A stretch of 64,000 bases of DNA, taken from contig OZ026517.1 in NCBI GenBank assembly GCA_964019695.1, forward strand, positions 57,853,172 to 57,917,171, read 5' to 3'. Shown here in pieces: positions 46,002 through 57,666 of the stretch (position 1 is its first letter; the number at the start of each line of letters is the position of its first letter). The notes beneath the pieces were generated by a model. The model did not search any database and was not told the DNA's origin. It worked only from the letters and a program-made list of their open reading frames with translations. Source of the DNA: Loripinus fragilis. Taxonomy: Eukaryota; Mollusca; Bivalvia; Lucinida; Lucinidae. Both the position numbers and the translations under genes were made by a program.

Positions 46002-46110
46002 CTACAAAGCAAATAATATAAAATTAACCCTTGTCACGCTAAAAATCTTTATGTACTACACTCTTCCCCAATTTTTATCTTGTTAACCATTCAAGTTGTT
46101 ACAGTTTTCA

Positions 46111-46455
46111 GGGCTAACCCTGGCTCAGAATTTACTGAAGCCAACAGTTTAGCCAAGCGGAAAAAGTAAGAGCCAAATAAAATTTACCTTAGACAAGGTT
46201 TTAGCCAGAAATAAAGATCCAGAAAGCAGCTCTTTTGTATTTAATATGGCACATTATTAAAGTGTGAAGTAATAATAAAAGCCTTATAATTAAAATCCAA
46301 ATGCTGGTCATAATACACTTGTTCGCAAATATCAGTTATTTATGAATCACCTAAGAGTGTAACTTTTAGCCAATGACTTATATTTGTAGTCCGTGACTCC
46401 ACATTTTTGTAGCAAATGGCTACAATGGCTAATGGCTAGTGAGGGTGAGCCCTGG
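46111..46455. mobile_element. TIR element beginning CAGGGCTAACCCTGGC
   Basis: CAGGGCTAACCCTGGC is mirrored by GAGGGTGAGCCCTG. Direct flanks GTTTT are seen on both sides (5 bp). The interior has repeated AGCCAAATA / AGCCAATGA motifs. CAGGG ends suggest a hAT relative. Confidence 0.62.
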
Positions 46456-46499
46456 TTTTCAACCTAATGGGCATATATAAGTGCACACTATGAACTTCA

Positions 46500-46720
46500 T
46501 TGGTTGTTATACTAAATAAACTTCTGATTTTCAGTCATTTCATAGTTGCTATCACCAGGTTTTATCGTGTGGATGAAAAACAGTTTGGATCCTGATCAGC
46601 TGGCTTCATTAGAAGCCAGCTGATTTGGATCTACACTGTTTTCAAAAGAGGAAAAAGATTTTTTGAAAAGCATGTGCACATAGTACACTCATTAGGTCTG
46701 ATATGGTATAACATTTTTAA
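46500..46720. mobile_element. Hairpin repeat, class D, best copy
   Basis: AACAGTTTGGATCCTGATCA, GCTGGCTTCATTAGAAGCCA, GCTGATTTGGATCTACACTG; outer arms TTCTGATTTTCAGTCATTTC and AAGCATGTGCACATAGTACA. Confidence 0.82.
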
Positions 46721-47169
46721 TCTAAAGTCAAGAACTTAAGCCCACCCATCTGAAAATTCTGATTCAGCATGAAAAATAATAAATATAGGATTTACCTTCA
46801 ATAGGTAAGTGTTTGAATTAAAATTTAACGACCCAAAGAATTTTGTTTAAAAAAAAAATAGGGAGTTACAAGGACATGTATTGAATATTTGCCTGCAGCC
46901 AATGGTACAGATAAAGGTGCTAATTTGTTGTACCAATTATGCAGAAAATGCCAAAAGAATTTTCTCAGAGAATACTGAGACTGCTAATCTACAAGTAATG
47001 TTGGCTGTTTAAACAGCACACTCGAGTTGTTTACAGAAGGAACACATATTTAAGCTTGTATTTATAAACTGATACCTCTCTGAAGTATTTCTTATTTATT
47101 TCTTATTGTAATAGCAGAATGTTTTATCACCCCTGATGGTTTTCTATTCTGTGGAGTGTTCAAGCTAAA

Positions 47170-47420
47170 GCTTTTCAAAAGATTATTTTGAAGCTTGCCG
47201 GCAAGCTTTTTAAAAGAAAATTTTGTGGCTTGCCACAAGACAAGGTTTCCGAACAAAAATTGTGTGGTTCGCTATATGGCAAAAAGATAATTTTCAGGTT
47301 TGTCACAGGTCAACAATTTTTAAAAAAAGGTTATTGTCATAGGACAAGGACAAGGTTCTAAAGACAATTTTGTGGTTTGCCATATATATGGCAAAAGTTC
47401 GCCATTTGATGATCTTGTAA
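47170..47420. repeat. Degenerate tandem repeat with TTGTGGCTTGCC
   Basis: About five loose copies of a ~55-bp unit: TTTTGAAGCTTGCCGGCA, TTTTGTGGCTTGCCACA, TTGTGTGGTTCGCTATA, TTTTCAGGTTTGTCACA, TTTTGTGGTTTGCCATA. Each has a small inverted motif. Confidence 0.65.
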
Positions 47421-47464
47421 AATACCGTATTTAACCAAATAAGTGCATTGTGCACATAACTTCT

Positions 47465-47530
47465 TTTGAAAATAGTGTAGATCCTTAATAATCAGCTGGC
47501 CTCTGATCAGGCTCCACACCTTTTTCCATC
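47465..47530. mobile_element. Class D hairpin fragment
   Basis: GTGTAGATCCTTAATAATCA, GCTGGCC, TCTGATCAGGCTCCACACC; the stem is reduced. Confidence 0.6.
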
Positions 47531-47845
47531 AACAAAGAGAAGCTATATTAACCACTAAAATGGCTGGGAAACAGAGGTAGCTATATTAGTGACACTTGAA
47601 GGAATATTGTGCACTTATAAGCTAGGTTGATTAGAGTTAGCATTTTATAATTCCCAAGTCAGCACCAGTGCGTAAGGTTTACGATAATTTCATTCAGTAC
47701 TCAATGTACAGCTCTTCATTGATTGGATCTGCATCAAATTATAGCATTCTCAGTAACAGCAACTATGGTATTCTACATAATAACCACACATGCATGCTCC
47801 TATAATTGCGCAATGATTACTTTAATATTTGTTGTTTACACTATA

Positions 47846-48092
47846 TATGGGCCTCCTCGCGAGAAAACCTGTCTTTGGGGTTTGCAACAAAGCCACACTC
47901 AAGCCATTTTCCTCAGCTACAGAGACTAGCTAGAAAAATGAAATTTCGCTCATAGCAAGTCTAGATATGATACTTTCCAAAACGTGAATAACAAAGGCGC
48001 TGATCAGCCTGTGCAGATGGGCAGGCTGGTCTGCGCCTTTGTTGTTCGCAAACCACGGAAGACAGGTTTTCTCGCGTCACGGCCCATATATG
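47846..48092. mobile_element. Hairpin MITE, class E, best copy
   Basis: Ends GGGCCTCCTCGCGAGAAAAC and GTTTTCTCGCGTCACGGCCC pair. Core AACAAAGGCGCTGATCAGCC, TGTGCAGATGGGCAGGCTGG, TCTGCGCCTTTGTTGTTCGC. Confidence 0.87.
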
Positions 48093-48129
48093 ACTATTGA
48101 TTCAATTTCATGATTAATATGGATTCATC

Positions 48130-48250
48130 ATGTGAATGGAAAGCAGTGTGGATCCTGATCAGCAGGCTTCACTAAAATTAAGCCAGCTGATCAGGATCTA
48201 CACTGGGCTTAAAGAAGAGTATATAATGGCAACAGTACCCTTAAAAGGTT
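48130..48250. mobile_element. Hairpin repeat, class D
   Basis: GTGTGGATCCTGATCAGCAG, GCTTCACTAAAATTAAGC, CAGCTGATCAGGATCTACAC. Directly follows the class E element. Confidence 0.75.
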
Positions 48251-48389
48251 AAGTACGGTATATGCAATCGTATGAAAATGGAACTTCGCATATCTGCATT
48301 TAACCATTATATTTAATGTGCTTGCCCTGATGAGCTTATAGTGACCCAAGAATGTCTTATCTTAGCTTTCGATTTCTTCAATACTTTCT

Positions 48390-49080
48390 GCAGTGCAGGC
48401 TCTGACAAGACTGTGCAAAAGTACAGACTGGTTTGTGCCTTCAATGAACATGTTATGCAATAAGTATCAAAATCGGATGATTTCAGGTATTTTGATTTGC
48501 ACTAGAAATTAGTTCAAACAATCATTCAAATTCTTTCTGCAATATCCCTGACTAATTGCTTTAGCACATGGAACAAGGTTTTACTAGAAAATTATACTTA
48601 TTTATATCTACTAAAATACTATTGTAATTTGTTAACAGTGGGATCTCATAACTGGTAACATGGGTTTTGTTTTTGCTGCTATATTTGCAGCTGTGTTGTC
48701 CTTATCATGCTAAATATGTTAGTTTATGTACTACAATCCTCCCAAATTTTTATCAACTTTTAGGTTTCCTGTTGTGAGGGCTAACCCGTACTGTTAATTG
48801 TATTCTTTCCATAAAATGTTGTCTGCTTATTACATCTGTGATATGTGTATGCCAGCAGGCATGGATCTGGCTAGCCTGGGTTCCTGATTTTATTTTTTCC
48901 CTTTCTTGGTCAAAAATGACAAAGTCAATATCTACCTAAATTAATAATGGACTAACGATACCTTTGAGTGTTATCTTTTTATTATCTTAATTTTCAGAAA
49001 TGACGACTAGATCAAGGATAAGATCTTGCAAGACTGTGCAGATGTGCAGCCAAGCTAAAGCCTTCACTGCCATTAATATC
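48390..49080. repeat. Class G dispersed hairpin fragments
   Basis: GCAGGCTCTGACAAGACTGT, GCAAAAGTACAGACTGGTTT at 48396 and GCAAGACTGTGCAGATGTGC at 49027 resemble a class whose fuller copies are at 49640 and 58985. The rest of this stretch shows nothing. Confidence 0.5.
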
Positions 49081-49104
49081 ATAATCTCATAAGATAGCTT
49101 GAAC

Positions 49105-49195
49105 AAAATTTAATAAAAACTAAACAAAAACTAGAAAAACTAAACAAAATCTAGAAAAACTAAACAAAGTCTAGAAAAATTAAATAAAACTTAAA
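49105..49195. repeat. 20-bp tandem repeat, about 4 units
   Basis: Unit AAACTAAACAAAATCTAGAA with small variations. Confidence 0.85.
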
Positions 49196-49310
49196 TATGA
49201 TAATAATTATTGAATACAAGAGAGAACTCTAAAAAGGGTATGAGAACAAAAATAATGCAAAGAAAAATGATTAGAGCAAACCCATAAGAAAATGCTACTG
49301 ATCCCAAGAC

Positions 49311-49556
49311 TTAACCCTTTTTATATTAATGGATTCTACCTTCTGGTTTGATACAAAAACTTAGGATAGTCCATTGTACATATCTAGGGGTGTCAGGTTA
49401 TAATTTTTTGAAAATGTATCTTTTTTGTCTGAAGATTCTTTTTAACTTTAGCAAACAGTGTAGACCCTGATGAAATGCCGCATTATGCAGCATTTCATCT
49501 GGGTCTTCTATGTTTGCCAAAGTATTCCTTTAGAAGCCACCAGTATACGAAGGGTT
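49311..49556. mobile_element. TTAA-bounded MITE, class C
   Basis: Starts CTTAACCCTTTTTATATT and ends CGAAGGGTTAA. Core GTAGACCCTGATGAAATGCC, GCATTATGC, AGCATTTCATCTGGGTCTTC. Confidence 0.86.
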
Positions 49557-49559
49557 AAA

Positions 49560-49730
49560 CCTCTGTGCCCAGATAGCCAAAAGGGCTAGAGGTCTCATTT
49601 TTGGTCTGAGCCTACATCTACTTCTATACTTAATGCATGTAAGCAGCAAAGATTCTGGCAAGACTAGGCATCTGCACAGGCTCACCAGAGCCTTAGATGC
49701 TAACCAACATAATAAGTACCAAAGTCTCCT
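49560..49730. repeat. Class G dispersed repeat
   Basis: GTCTGAGCCTACATCTACTT, GCAGCAAAGATTCTGGCAAG, ACTAGGCATCTGCACAGGCT, CACCAGAGCCTTAGATGCTA. Hairpin-like core with the CTGGYxAGACT/AGxCTyxCCAG design. Copies also near 37850, 42040, 52940, 58945 and 60630. Confidence 0.7.
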
Positions 49731-49999
49731 AAACTGCCCAAAATTAAGGAAGAAAAGAACCCAGAAAATGCTTTTTTACCAGTATATCAAGGATAAAGCA
49801 CTCTATTGGGCTAGGTCAGATTATATAATCTCAAAACAAAAGAAAACTAAAGAAATCAAAAATGCACTACATTTACCCTACATCATTGCCAGTATATTTA
49901 AGAAACAGAAAAGTTACTGCTTAAAATAATTATCTTTTGCTTCTCAGAGAGATAGGTTTTTTGTCAGTGTTTAATGTGGAGTTTTTTAGTGTTTAGTCC

Positions 50000-50320
50000 T
50001 TGTTTTGTAATGCAGTACAAAGTGTCCTTTCTAGTTTTGCAATCATATCGCTGAGGAAGAGAGAGCTGGTTGCTTTACTTTAATTCACAATACTTGATGA
50101 TGAAACTTTTTCATGCTCACCTCAACTGAGCACGAAATTTCAACTGCTAATAAAAAACTAAAATACCGAGAAATAAAGAAGTTTCTTGCTTAACGTATGA
50201 GCAGGATAAATTTCGTACTGTGGCTGTTTAAGTTTGTATCCCTTCCTCAGAGTGCCATGGGTTAATTGGTCTGTTGTCTGTGATTGTGCCATTTCCTGGT
50301 CATACTCACTTTTTGACGAG
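50000..50320. repeat. Dispersed repeat, second copy, with inserted palindromic element
   Basis: Same repeat as 38510-38747, split at about 50090-50225 by a piece containing TTTTTCATGCTCACCTCAAC, TGAGCACGAAATTTC, a relative of the element at 36850-37110. Confidence 0.7.
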
Positions 50321-50865
50321 GTAAGATCAATGAGTTTCTTGTGGTACCATCTGATTTCAATGCAATATAATAATTGCTGAGGAAAACAGTCAGCATCAAG
50401 TTTGCAACCGAAATATTTAGGGTAAACACAGTTTTGTAAACTTCAAACATAACATTATATCACCTTGCCAGAAAGGAGGGATTTCCGAAACAGTAATATT
50501 CATATTGTGCTCTGTAAATAAATTACCATATCCAGTCTAACCAGGGCACCTACTCTTATAAGTGCACATCAAGCCATTATTAGACTGGCTACAGTCTGAA
50601 ACAATGTCATAGTTTTAAGAAAACTGTATCAACACAAATTTGCAATCAAAATAAAATTTCTACATCAACACATTCTAACCTCTTCTAGTCAGATGTTTAC
50701 AGAGCCATCAGAGTTAGACTACTATAAGCTACAAGTATATGAAATGACACATTGAAAGAAAAAAATGTTCTGAGGACTGGAGCCAGTCTAAACTTTTATG
50801 TATTGTACAATATAAATTTCTGATTTACAGTCATTAATCCAGTGGTGTAGTTTCATTATCAACTC

Positions 50866-51072
50866 ATTGCCCACTAAGTCATTTGAATTTTGCATGCTTG
50901 TATGTCGTCTGCTGATTTTTCAAAATCAACCTTTTCGAAAAATTTCTTTCAGGAATACCATCAGAGTGTCAAACAGTTTAGATCCAGATCTGGCCCGACA
51001 TTTTGTCGGGGATGATCTGGGTCCAAACTGTTTGCAAAGGTTATCAGCAGACGACACTAGTAAAGAGTTAAT
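50866..51072. mobile_element. Class B hairpin MITE
   Basis: TTGCATGCTTGTATGTCGTC, core ACAGTTTAGATCCAGATCTG, GCCCGACATTTTGTCGGGGA, TGATCTGGGTCCAAACTG, then TTATCAGCAGACGACA. It sits inside class D outer arms (50820-50860, 51075-51190), apparently inserted there. Confidence 0.84.
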
Positions 51073-51199
51073 AAAGATTCATGGTGTGGATGAAAAGTTT
51101 GGATACTAGATCTACACTGGTTTCCAAAGAGAGTAACGAATTTTGAAAAGTAATCTTCACAGAGCACTTATTAGGTCAAATATGGCATTGACTTTTCCA

Positions 51200-51775
51200 T
51201 GGAATGTGAGAAAATAAATGGTATATATATACAGATATATCAGTCTAAGAGAAACATAAGTACAGTCAGGGTCCACAACATCAGAAATCCCATAGACTTC
51301 ACTCCGTTCAGTGCATTATCACATTTGCAAGAAAATTTACTACTGTATTAAACTAAAATGTTTATGTATTTTGAAAATTGCAATGACGAAACTTTATCTA
51401 AATTGTAAAGTACATGCATCTATTATTTAGCTTTTCAACAATTACAAAGTAATTATAATTAATCTTGATATCACACAATATAGTTGTTTCTTGTACACAT
51501 GAAAACGCATTTCAGTCTATAGGAAATTAATTTTGTGGAATTACTTTTGGTCCTTGACTGTAGGTTTGATCTGGAAATTGATACAGATTTTATAATAAGG
51601 AAGATTAGTCAAGAGAAATACAGTTAATTCTAGGTAGAAATCCACATTTGGTACATTGCTAAATTGACGTAACATTTTGAACATGTCATTTTTTGTTTGT
51701 TGTAGTTTTGGTGTGGTTTGCACGGGTATACTATGTTATTTGCAGAGTGTACATTTCAATGTTTTAATTTGATTC
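51200..51775. other. Intronic or upstream DNA, nothing recognised
   Basis: AT-rich; short open frames show no similarity that I can recognise. Confidence 0.45.
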
Positions 51776-52450
51776 AATGACATAATCATGGCAACTTAAT
51801 TCAACGGCATCATAATGTCAACTAAGTTCACTGGCAACACCATGGCAATTCAGTTCAATGGAATCACCATGGCAGCTTTATTCAATGGCATCACTATGGC
51901 AACTTTAGTCAATGGCATGTGGCAAGTCTATGGCATCACCTTGGCAGCTTTATTTAATGGCATCACCATGGTAACTTAATTCTATGGCATCACCTTGGCA
52001 GCTTTATTCATTGGCATCACCATTACAACTAAATAAAATGACATCACCATGGCCAATTTTTTCAATGACATCACAATGGCAACTTAATCAAATGACATCA
52101 CCATGGCAACTTAATTAAATGACATCACCATGGCAACTTAATTCAATAGCACCATCTTGGCAACACCACTGCAATTCATTCAATGGCATCACAATGACAA
52201 TTTAATTCGATGGATCAACTTGCTAACCTAATTCAATAGAACCATCGTCAATGGTAATTCAATTCAATGGCATCAAGTTCAACACAGAACCTTAATTCAA
52301 TGGCATTGCTACCGCAGCTAAATCCAATGCATCACCATGGCAGCTTAATTTAATGGCATCACGACAGCAGCTTAATTCAATGGCATCACCATTGCCACTT
52401 AATTCTATGGCATCACCATGGCAACTTAAATTCAATGGAATCACCATGGT
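51775..52450. repeat. 28-bp degenerate satellite, about 24 units
   Basis: Unit TTCAATGGCATCACCATGGC, AACTTAAT. CCATGG is common in units. Many point changes and skipped units. Confidence 0.9.
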
Positions 52451-52539
52451 TATTTTACCCGCTTAATATAAGGTTATTTCATGAGATTGTCAATAAGATT
52501 AACAACCATGTGCCATCTTTTTCTATATTCAGCCTCATC

Positions 52540-52800
52540 AGCCCCAAGGTAATAAAAACTTGTTCATGCTCAACTCAGCTTTGCATGAATTTTATCCTGC
52601 TAATAAATGTTAAAATGCCAACAATTGTCGGTACGGTTTTTAACATTTATTAGCAAAATGAATGCAACGTTTGAGAGCTATAAAATCAAGAAAAATCTTA
52701 TATTTAAGCTTTTTAATTGCTATGAGCAGTTTAAATTTCATGCTCAATTGAGTTGAGCATTAAATTTATAATCACCTCAGGGTCATGTTTAAGTATTTTA
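52540..52800. mobile_element. Palindromic element with AAATGCCAACAATTG hairpin
   Basis: ACTTGTTCATGCTCAACTCA, ATGTTAAAATGCCAACAATT, GTTTTTAACATTTATTAGC, then TTTCATGCTCAATTGAGTTG. Related to 36850-37110. Confidence 0.72.
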
Positions 52801-52939
52801 TTACAAAAAAACTAACCATGCAAGTTTAGCATCTCATCCTATTTTGTAGGTGTAATACAATGACAACAGCTACCATGTCACTTTGACAATTTCGTTTCAA
52901 TATACATAAGAAGCAGCTCTTGGATTTTGGTATTTATTG

Positions 52940-53065
52940 CATATGTGAGCAGCTTTAAGACTCGGATAAGCCTGCAAAAATGCACAGCTGCACCAGAGTC
53001 TTTGCCTCTTGCATACATAAAGAAGGGACACAGGTGAAAGCTGGGGCTAAAATTTAGGTCTCTAG
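52940..53065. repeat. Class G dispersed repeat
   Basis: GTGAGCAGCTTTAAGACTCG, ACAGCTGCACCAGAGTCTTT. Degraded copy. Confidence 0.5.
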
Positions 53066-53091
53066 CCCAAATAGATAGCTGTGAAGGGATT

Positions 53092-53332
53092 TTTAACCCT
53101 TAATGCGCCAATTGCAACAAAAGTCGTCTGCGTTTCTCGTCTGCTGAAATGTTTAAGCCTCTATGGCAACAGTGTGAACCCAGATCAGACTGCTCCTTTA
53201 GTCTGGTCTGGGTCCATGCTGTTTGCATCTATACTTAATTTGTCAGTAATGCTAGGCAATTATTTGCAGCAGACGACTTCAGCAGACGACATTTTCAGAT
53301 GCATTTTTTTCTTGGCATTTTAAAGGGTTAAA
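53092..53332. mobile_element. TTAA-bounded MITE with class B/H-type hairpin
   Basis: Starts TTTTTAACCCTTAATGCGCC and ends TTTTAAAGGGTTAA. Core CAACAGTGTGAACCCAGATC, AGACTGCTCCTTTAGTCTGG, TCTGGGTCCATGCTGTTTGC. GTCGTCTGC motifs on both sides. Confidence 0.83.
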
Positions 53333-53499
53333 GAGTGCCTTTACACACATTTGATAAGTACCAAAATCTCGCGAGCTGAACCATAATCTTTTCTTCATTC
53401 CATTATATCAACATATTACATTGTTATTTTAACAACTCAAGTTGCTATGTTCATTAACCCTAATGCACTCTGAGTGGCCAAAACTACATAGGCAATTTA

Positions 53500-54274
53500 A
53501 AATTACCATGCCATTTTACTAACTTACCGGTATAATGCTATATTACAACATTACCATGCCAGTTCAGTATCTCACGTTAATGACAATAGTAACTTCATTT
53601 ATTTCACAATTCACTAAAGAAAATATATACTTAGTTACCATGCCATGATTGAAAAAGCTACTGTTGCCATATAACTAAACTATCATGCAAGTTTCACACT
53701 TCATATGTCATTTTGTATATATCTACAATCACAAAAGCAATCATACCTTTAAAAATTTCACAATACCTTGTTATATTTCTCACTTACCTTGTCATTTCAA
53801 TTAGCTGGTCTTGTTTTTTACTAGTCATTTTAACAACTCGTCATGCTTTTGCTACATTACCATGTCATTTAAACAACACATCTTGCGTTCACAAATTAGC
53901 CATATCTTTTTAACAACTAATATTACTTTAACCAATTTACCATGTCATTTTAAAAACACAACATGCTTTTATAAATTAACCTTGGCTATGTTATTTTAAC
54001 AACTCATCTTGTTTTTTACTAATTTACTATGTCATTTTAACAACTCATCATTATTTTTACTTATTAACTATGTTATCTTAACAACTCATTTACTAATTAA
54101 CTATGTTATCTTAACAACTCATCTTGCTTTTACTAATTAACTATGTTATCTTAACAACTCATCTTGCTTTTACTAATTAACTATGTTATTTTATCAACTC
54201 GTCATGCTTTTTACTTATTATCTATGTTATATTAACAATTTAACAACTCATCTTGCTTTTACAAATTAACTATA
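53500..54274. repeat. Degenerate ~40-bp satellite, part 1
   Basis: Loose units of TTACCATGTCATTTTAACAA, CTCATCTTGCTTTTACTAA, becoming regular after 53990. The same unit type resumes after the inserted element at 54275-54858. Confidence 0.88.
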
Positions 54275-54858
54275 CTGGCGGACTTTAATTACGCAACACT
54301 AACTTCCCCTTATATCTCCCAAAAGACTGGTGAATGTAAACTTTCTCTGCTTCGATAATGTCATCATATGTTGGCGTCCTCAGCAAACACTTTAGTTTTA
54401 ATTGTAAAACTAAACTGGACGACGTTATTTGCTTCGTAATAATTTAGCCATTTAAACATTCCTTAAGTAGAGGAGATTTTTAGCAATTGAATGAAAGGGT
54501 ACACCCAGATAAACGTCATATACGCAAATAAGCTGTATCGCAGACCTGCCAATCAATATGAAAGTGATTTCTCGATGGCTAACGAAGTCCATGATACAAA
54601 TTTGATGCTTCTAGCGTTTCTTGATTTAAAGAAATATGGAATCTTTCATTCATAACATTTGTTCACATGAAACAGTTGACCCCTATCTCAAAAAGTTTAC
54701 ATTTTAATGCATTAAGTTCATCTTAGTTGGACAAGTTTTCCATGTTTTACCTACAAATGAATGCTCTTTAACATTCTATCAAAATTATTGCTCTGCCTTC
54801 TTTTTCGAGACATAAATTAAAGTTTTTATCCAAGTGTTGCGTTTTTAAAGTCCGTCAG
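54275..54858. mobile_element. 584-bp TIR element inserted in the satellite
   Basis: Ends CTGGCGGACTTTAATTACGC and GCGTTTTTAAAGTCCGTCAG are ~26-bp inverted repeats with few mismatches. TA on both sides suggests a Tc1/mariner-type non-autonomous element. No coding frame. Confidence 0.88.
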
Positions 54859-55714
54859 TATATGTTATTTTAACAACTCATCATGCTCTCTTTACTTTAC
54901 AATGCCATTTAAACAGCATCTTGTATCCTCCAACTTACTATGCCATTTGACAACTCAAAATGCTTTCACTAATTTACCATCCCATTTTATCATCCTTTTT
55001 CTAATTTACCAATGTTCTTTGAATAGCTCATATCGCTTTTGCATGTACTACTTTACCATGTCAGTTTAACAACCCCAATGGTTTTCACTAAATCATGTCA
55101 TATTAAAAACCCATCTTGCTTTCACCTTTTTACCATGTCATTTAAACAACTCAACTTGTATCCTCTGATTTACCAAGCAATTTTGTTAACTTACCGTGCT
55201 TTTACTACTACTTTACCAATGTCATTTAAAATAGCTCACATTGCTTTTACTAATTTACCAATGTCGTTTAAAATAGCTCATATTGCTTTTACTACTTTAC
55301 CAAAATCATTTAAATAACTCATATTGCTTTTACTAATTTACAAATGTCATTTAAAATAGCTCATATTGCTTTTACTACTTTAACAATGTTATTTAAATAA
55401 CTCATTTTGCTTTTATTAATTTACCAATGTCATTAAAATAGCTCATAATGCTTTTACTACTTTACCAATGTCATTTAAAATAGCTCATATTGCTTTACTA
55501 CTTTACCAATGTCATTTAAAATAGCTCATATTACTACTTTACAGATGGCATTTAAAACAGCTCAATAGACATATTACTTTAACTAATTTACCAATGTCAT
55601 TTAAAATAGCTAATATTGCTTATGTTATTTAAATACAAGTATCTCATATTGCTTTTACTAATTTACCAATGTCATTTAAAATAACTCATATTGCTATCAC
55701 TACTTTTCCAATTA
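54859..55714. repeat. 42-bp satellite, part 2
   Basis: Unit TTTACCAATGTCATTTAAAA, TAGCTCATATTGCTTTTACT, AC. Because 42 is a multiple of three, open frames appear with a 14-residue period, but they are a by-product. Confidence 0.9.
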
Positions 55715-57153
55715 GTCGGGGAACCAAGGTAGAAAAAATGCTAACCCTTGCACCCGAAAGGTATACAGTTGGATTTTGTATGGTTGCAAAGGTAATTCTA
55801 TGGTGTATCTGAAACCACTGTATAGCAGACTCGATCGACTTGCATAACGCCAGAGCAGTCAACTTTCTACATAAGCCCAGCAAGAACATGTCAAAATGAT
55901 ATTTTTCAAAATGTTATATATTTTCATCAAAAAAGTTCAGGATTGATAAATATTGAGTTTATATAATAATACAACATCGGCGTAGACCTCAGAAGCAGTG
56001 GTGGTCATCTAAGAATACTGCTTATTGATTTTTAAAGCATGTAGATTAGGGTTACCCAATTTTGAAAATAAATTTATAGATTTCTTTTCTTCAAATCTCA
56101 ATATAACTGCATTTATTGCCCCAAAATGTATTTGATAATTATTTATATATCGCTTGGAAGCATATCTCGTAAAAAATTGTGTGCTTACTTATTCACTTTT
56201 GTCCTCCTGAAGTAGTTTGAATTGCATATTTTTTACATAAATTAAATAAATTTTAAATTGAATGTGTTCAAACACTGCATACAGTTAGGCAGACGTTTGG
56301 GACATAATTTAAGACAATTTATTTTATTTTCTATGGCAAACTAGAATAGGTAGCTGAAAAGTAAAAATATGAAACCACGATAATTTGATACTTAATAATT
56401 TAGTTCATGCCAGCGGGTGCGTAGTTACATATCAGGGCAACTTAAGAGCAGTTTAACACATAAATGAAATTTATCAAGGTTTAAAGGATGTTTATTTTCC
56501 ATATTTACAGCAGATTTGAAACAGAGGGTCATTGTAGGGTTATCTACTGAAAAAAAATATTTCATTTAACAGTGGTAAAGTAAATATGAAAAAAAACTCG
56601 TATAACTATTATCATATCATCATGGAAAACCTGTCTGTTCCCGTCTGAGATGCAGAAATGTAACCACATTGTACTTGTAAAGGCAAAAATGTCCCTAAGA
56701 AGATTATTTTGGTGCACAAATGACTACCCATACTTTTAAATGCATTTGATAGTGATTATTGTATTATCAACAGTCAAACGGCTTCTCATACCAATCCTCC
56801 AGATAAGAGTGCGTAATGGAAAATTATTTTTATTATTTCTCAACCAAAACATATGTTGTGGGTACTTAAATGGACCTATTAAATGAGACGGTTCTTTTGA
56901 AGACTAAAAACACGCTCTTTAACTTATTGATAAGGGAAACATCACAATTTCTATGCTATGAAAGATTGCTTAACATGACCTATGTGGCATACAAAAATGC
57001 AATTTCCCGCGAAATGCAATTCTGGTTGCATTGCTATACAGTGGTTTCATATCAAGCACTATTTAGACTATCAGTATACAAATTTCCAGCCGTATACCTT
57101 TCGGGTGCAAAAAATGTGTGTTTTTGCATGATACGCGACTTTGGTTCCCCGAC
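55715..57153. mobile_element. 1.44-kb TIR element inserted in the satellite
   Basis: Ends GTCGGGGAACCAA and TTGGTTCCCCGAC are perfect inverted repeats with TA outside each. Further inverted matches TGCACCCGAAAGGTATAC and GAAACCACTGTATAGCA extend similarity past 100 bp. A PF1 fragment is nested at 56793-56935. No transposase-like frame; superfamily uncertain, Tc1/mariner-like by target. Confidence 0.88.
56793..56935. mobile_element. PF1 MITE fragment nested in the 1.44-kb element
   Basis: Inverted: AGATAAGAGTGCGTAATGGA, TCTCAACCAAAACATATGTT, then GGACCTATTAAATGAGACGG, TTCTTTTGAAGAC. The right part is decayed. Confidence 0.78.
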
Positions 57154-57665
57154 TAAATGTCATTTGAAATAGCTCATATTGCTTTAACTACTTTGCCAAT
57201 GTCATTTAAAATAGCACATATTGCTTTTACTACTTTACCAATGTCATTTAAAATAGCTCATATTGCTTTTACTACTTTACCAATGTCATTTAAAATAGCT
57301 CATATTGCTTTTACTACTTTACCAATGTCATTTAAAATAGCTCATATTGCTTTTACTACTTTACCAATGTCATTTAAAATTGCTCATATTACTTTTACTA
57401 TTTTACACAATGTCATTTAAATAACCAATATTGCTTTTACTTATTTACCAATGTCATTTAGATAATTCATCTTGCAGTCATTATTTTACCATGTCATTTT
57501 GAAACTCATCCTGCTTTAACCAATTTACCATGTCATTTCAATGACTCATCATGCTTTCATTCATTTACCATGATGATTGTAGAGGTCATTTTAACAACTA
57601 GTGTGTCTGCTGTTTACTTAAAATGTCATTTTAGCAACTTGTATTTGCTTTACTTTATTATGTCA
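57154..57665. repeat. 42-bp satellite, part 3
   Basis: Six nearly identical units of ATGTCATTTAAAATAGCTCA, TATTGCTTTTACTACTTTAC, CA, then decaying copies to about 57660. This is the most homogeneous part, so probably the youngest expansion. Confidence 0.92.
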
Positions 57666-57666
57666 A

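Noticed and set aside
57157..57420. Open frame with a 14-residue repeat (MSFKIAHIAFTTLP)
   Set aside because: It is the 42-bp satellite read in one frame. The period is divisible by three, there is no start context or conservation, and neighbouring units break the frame.
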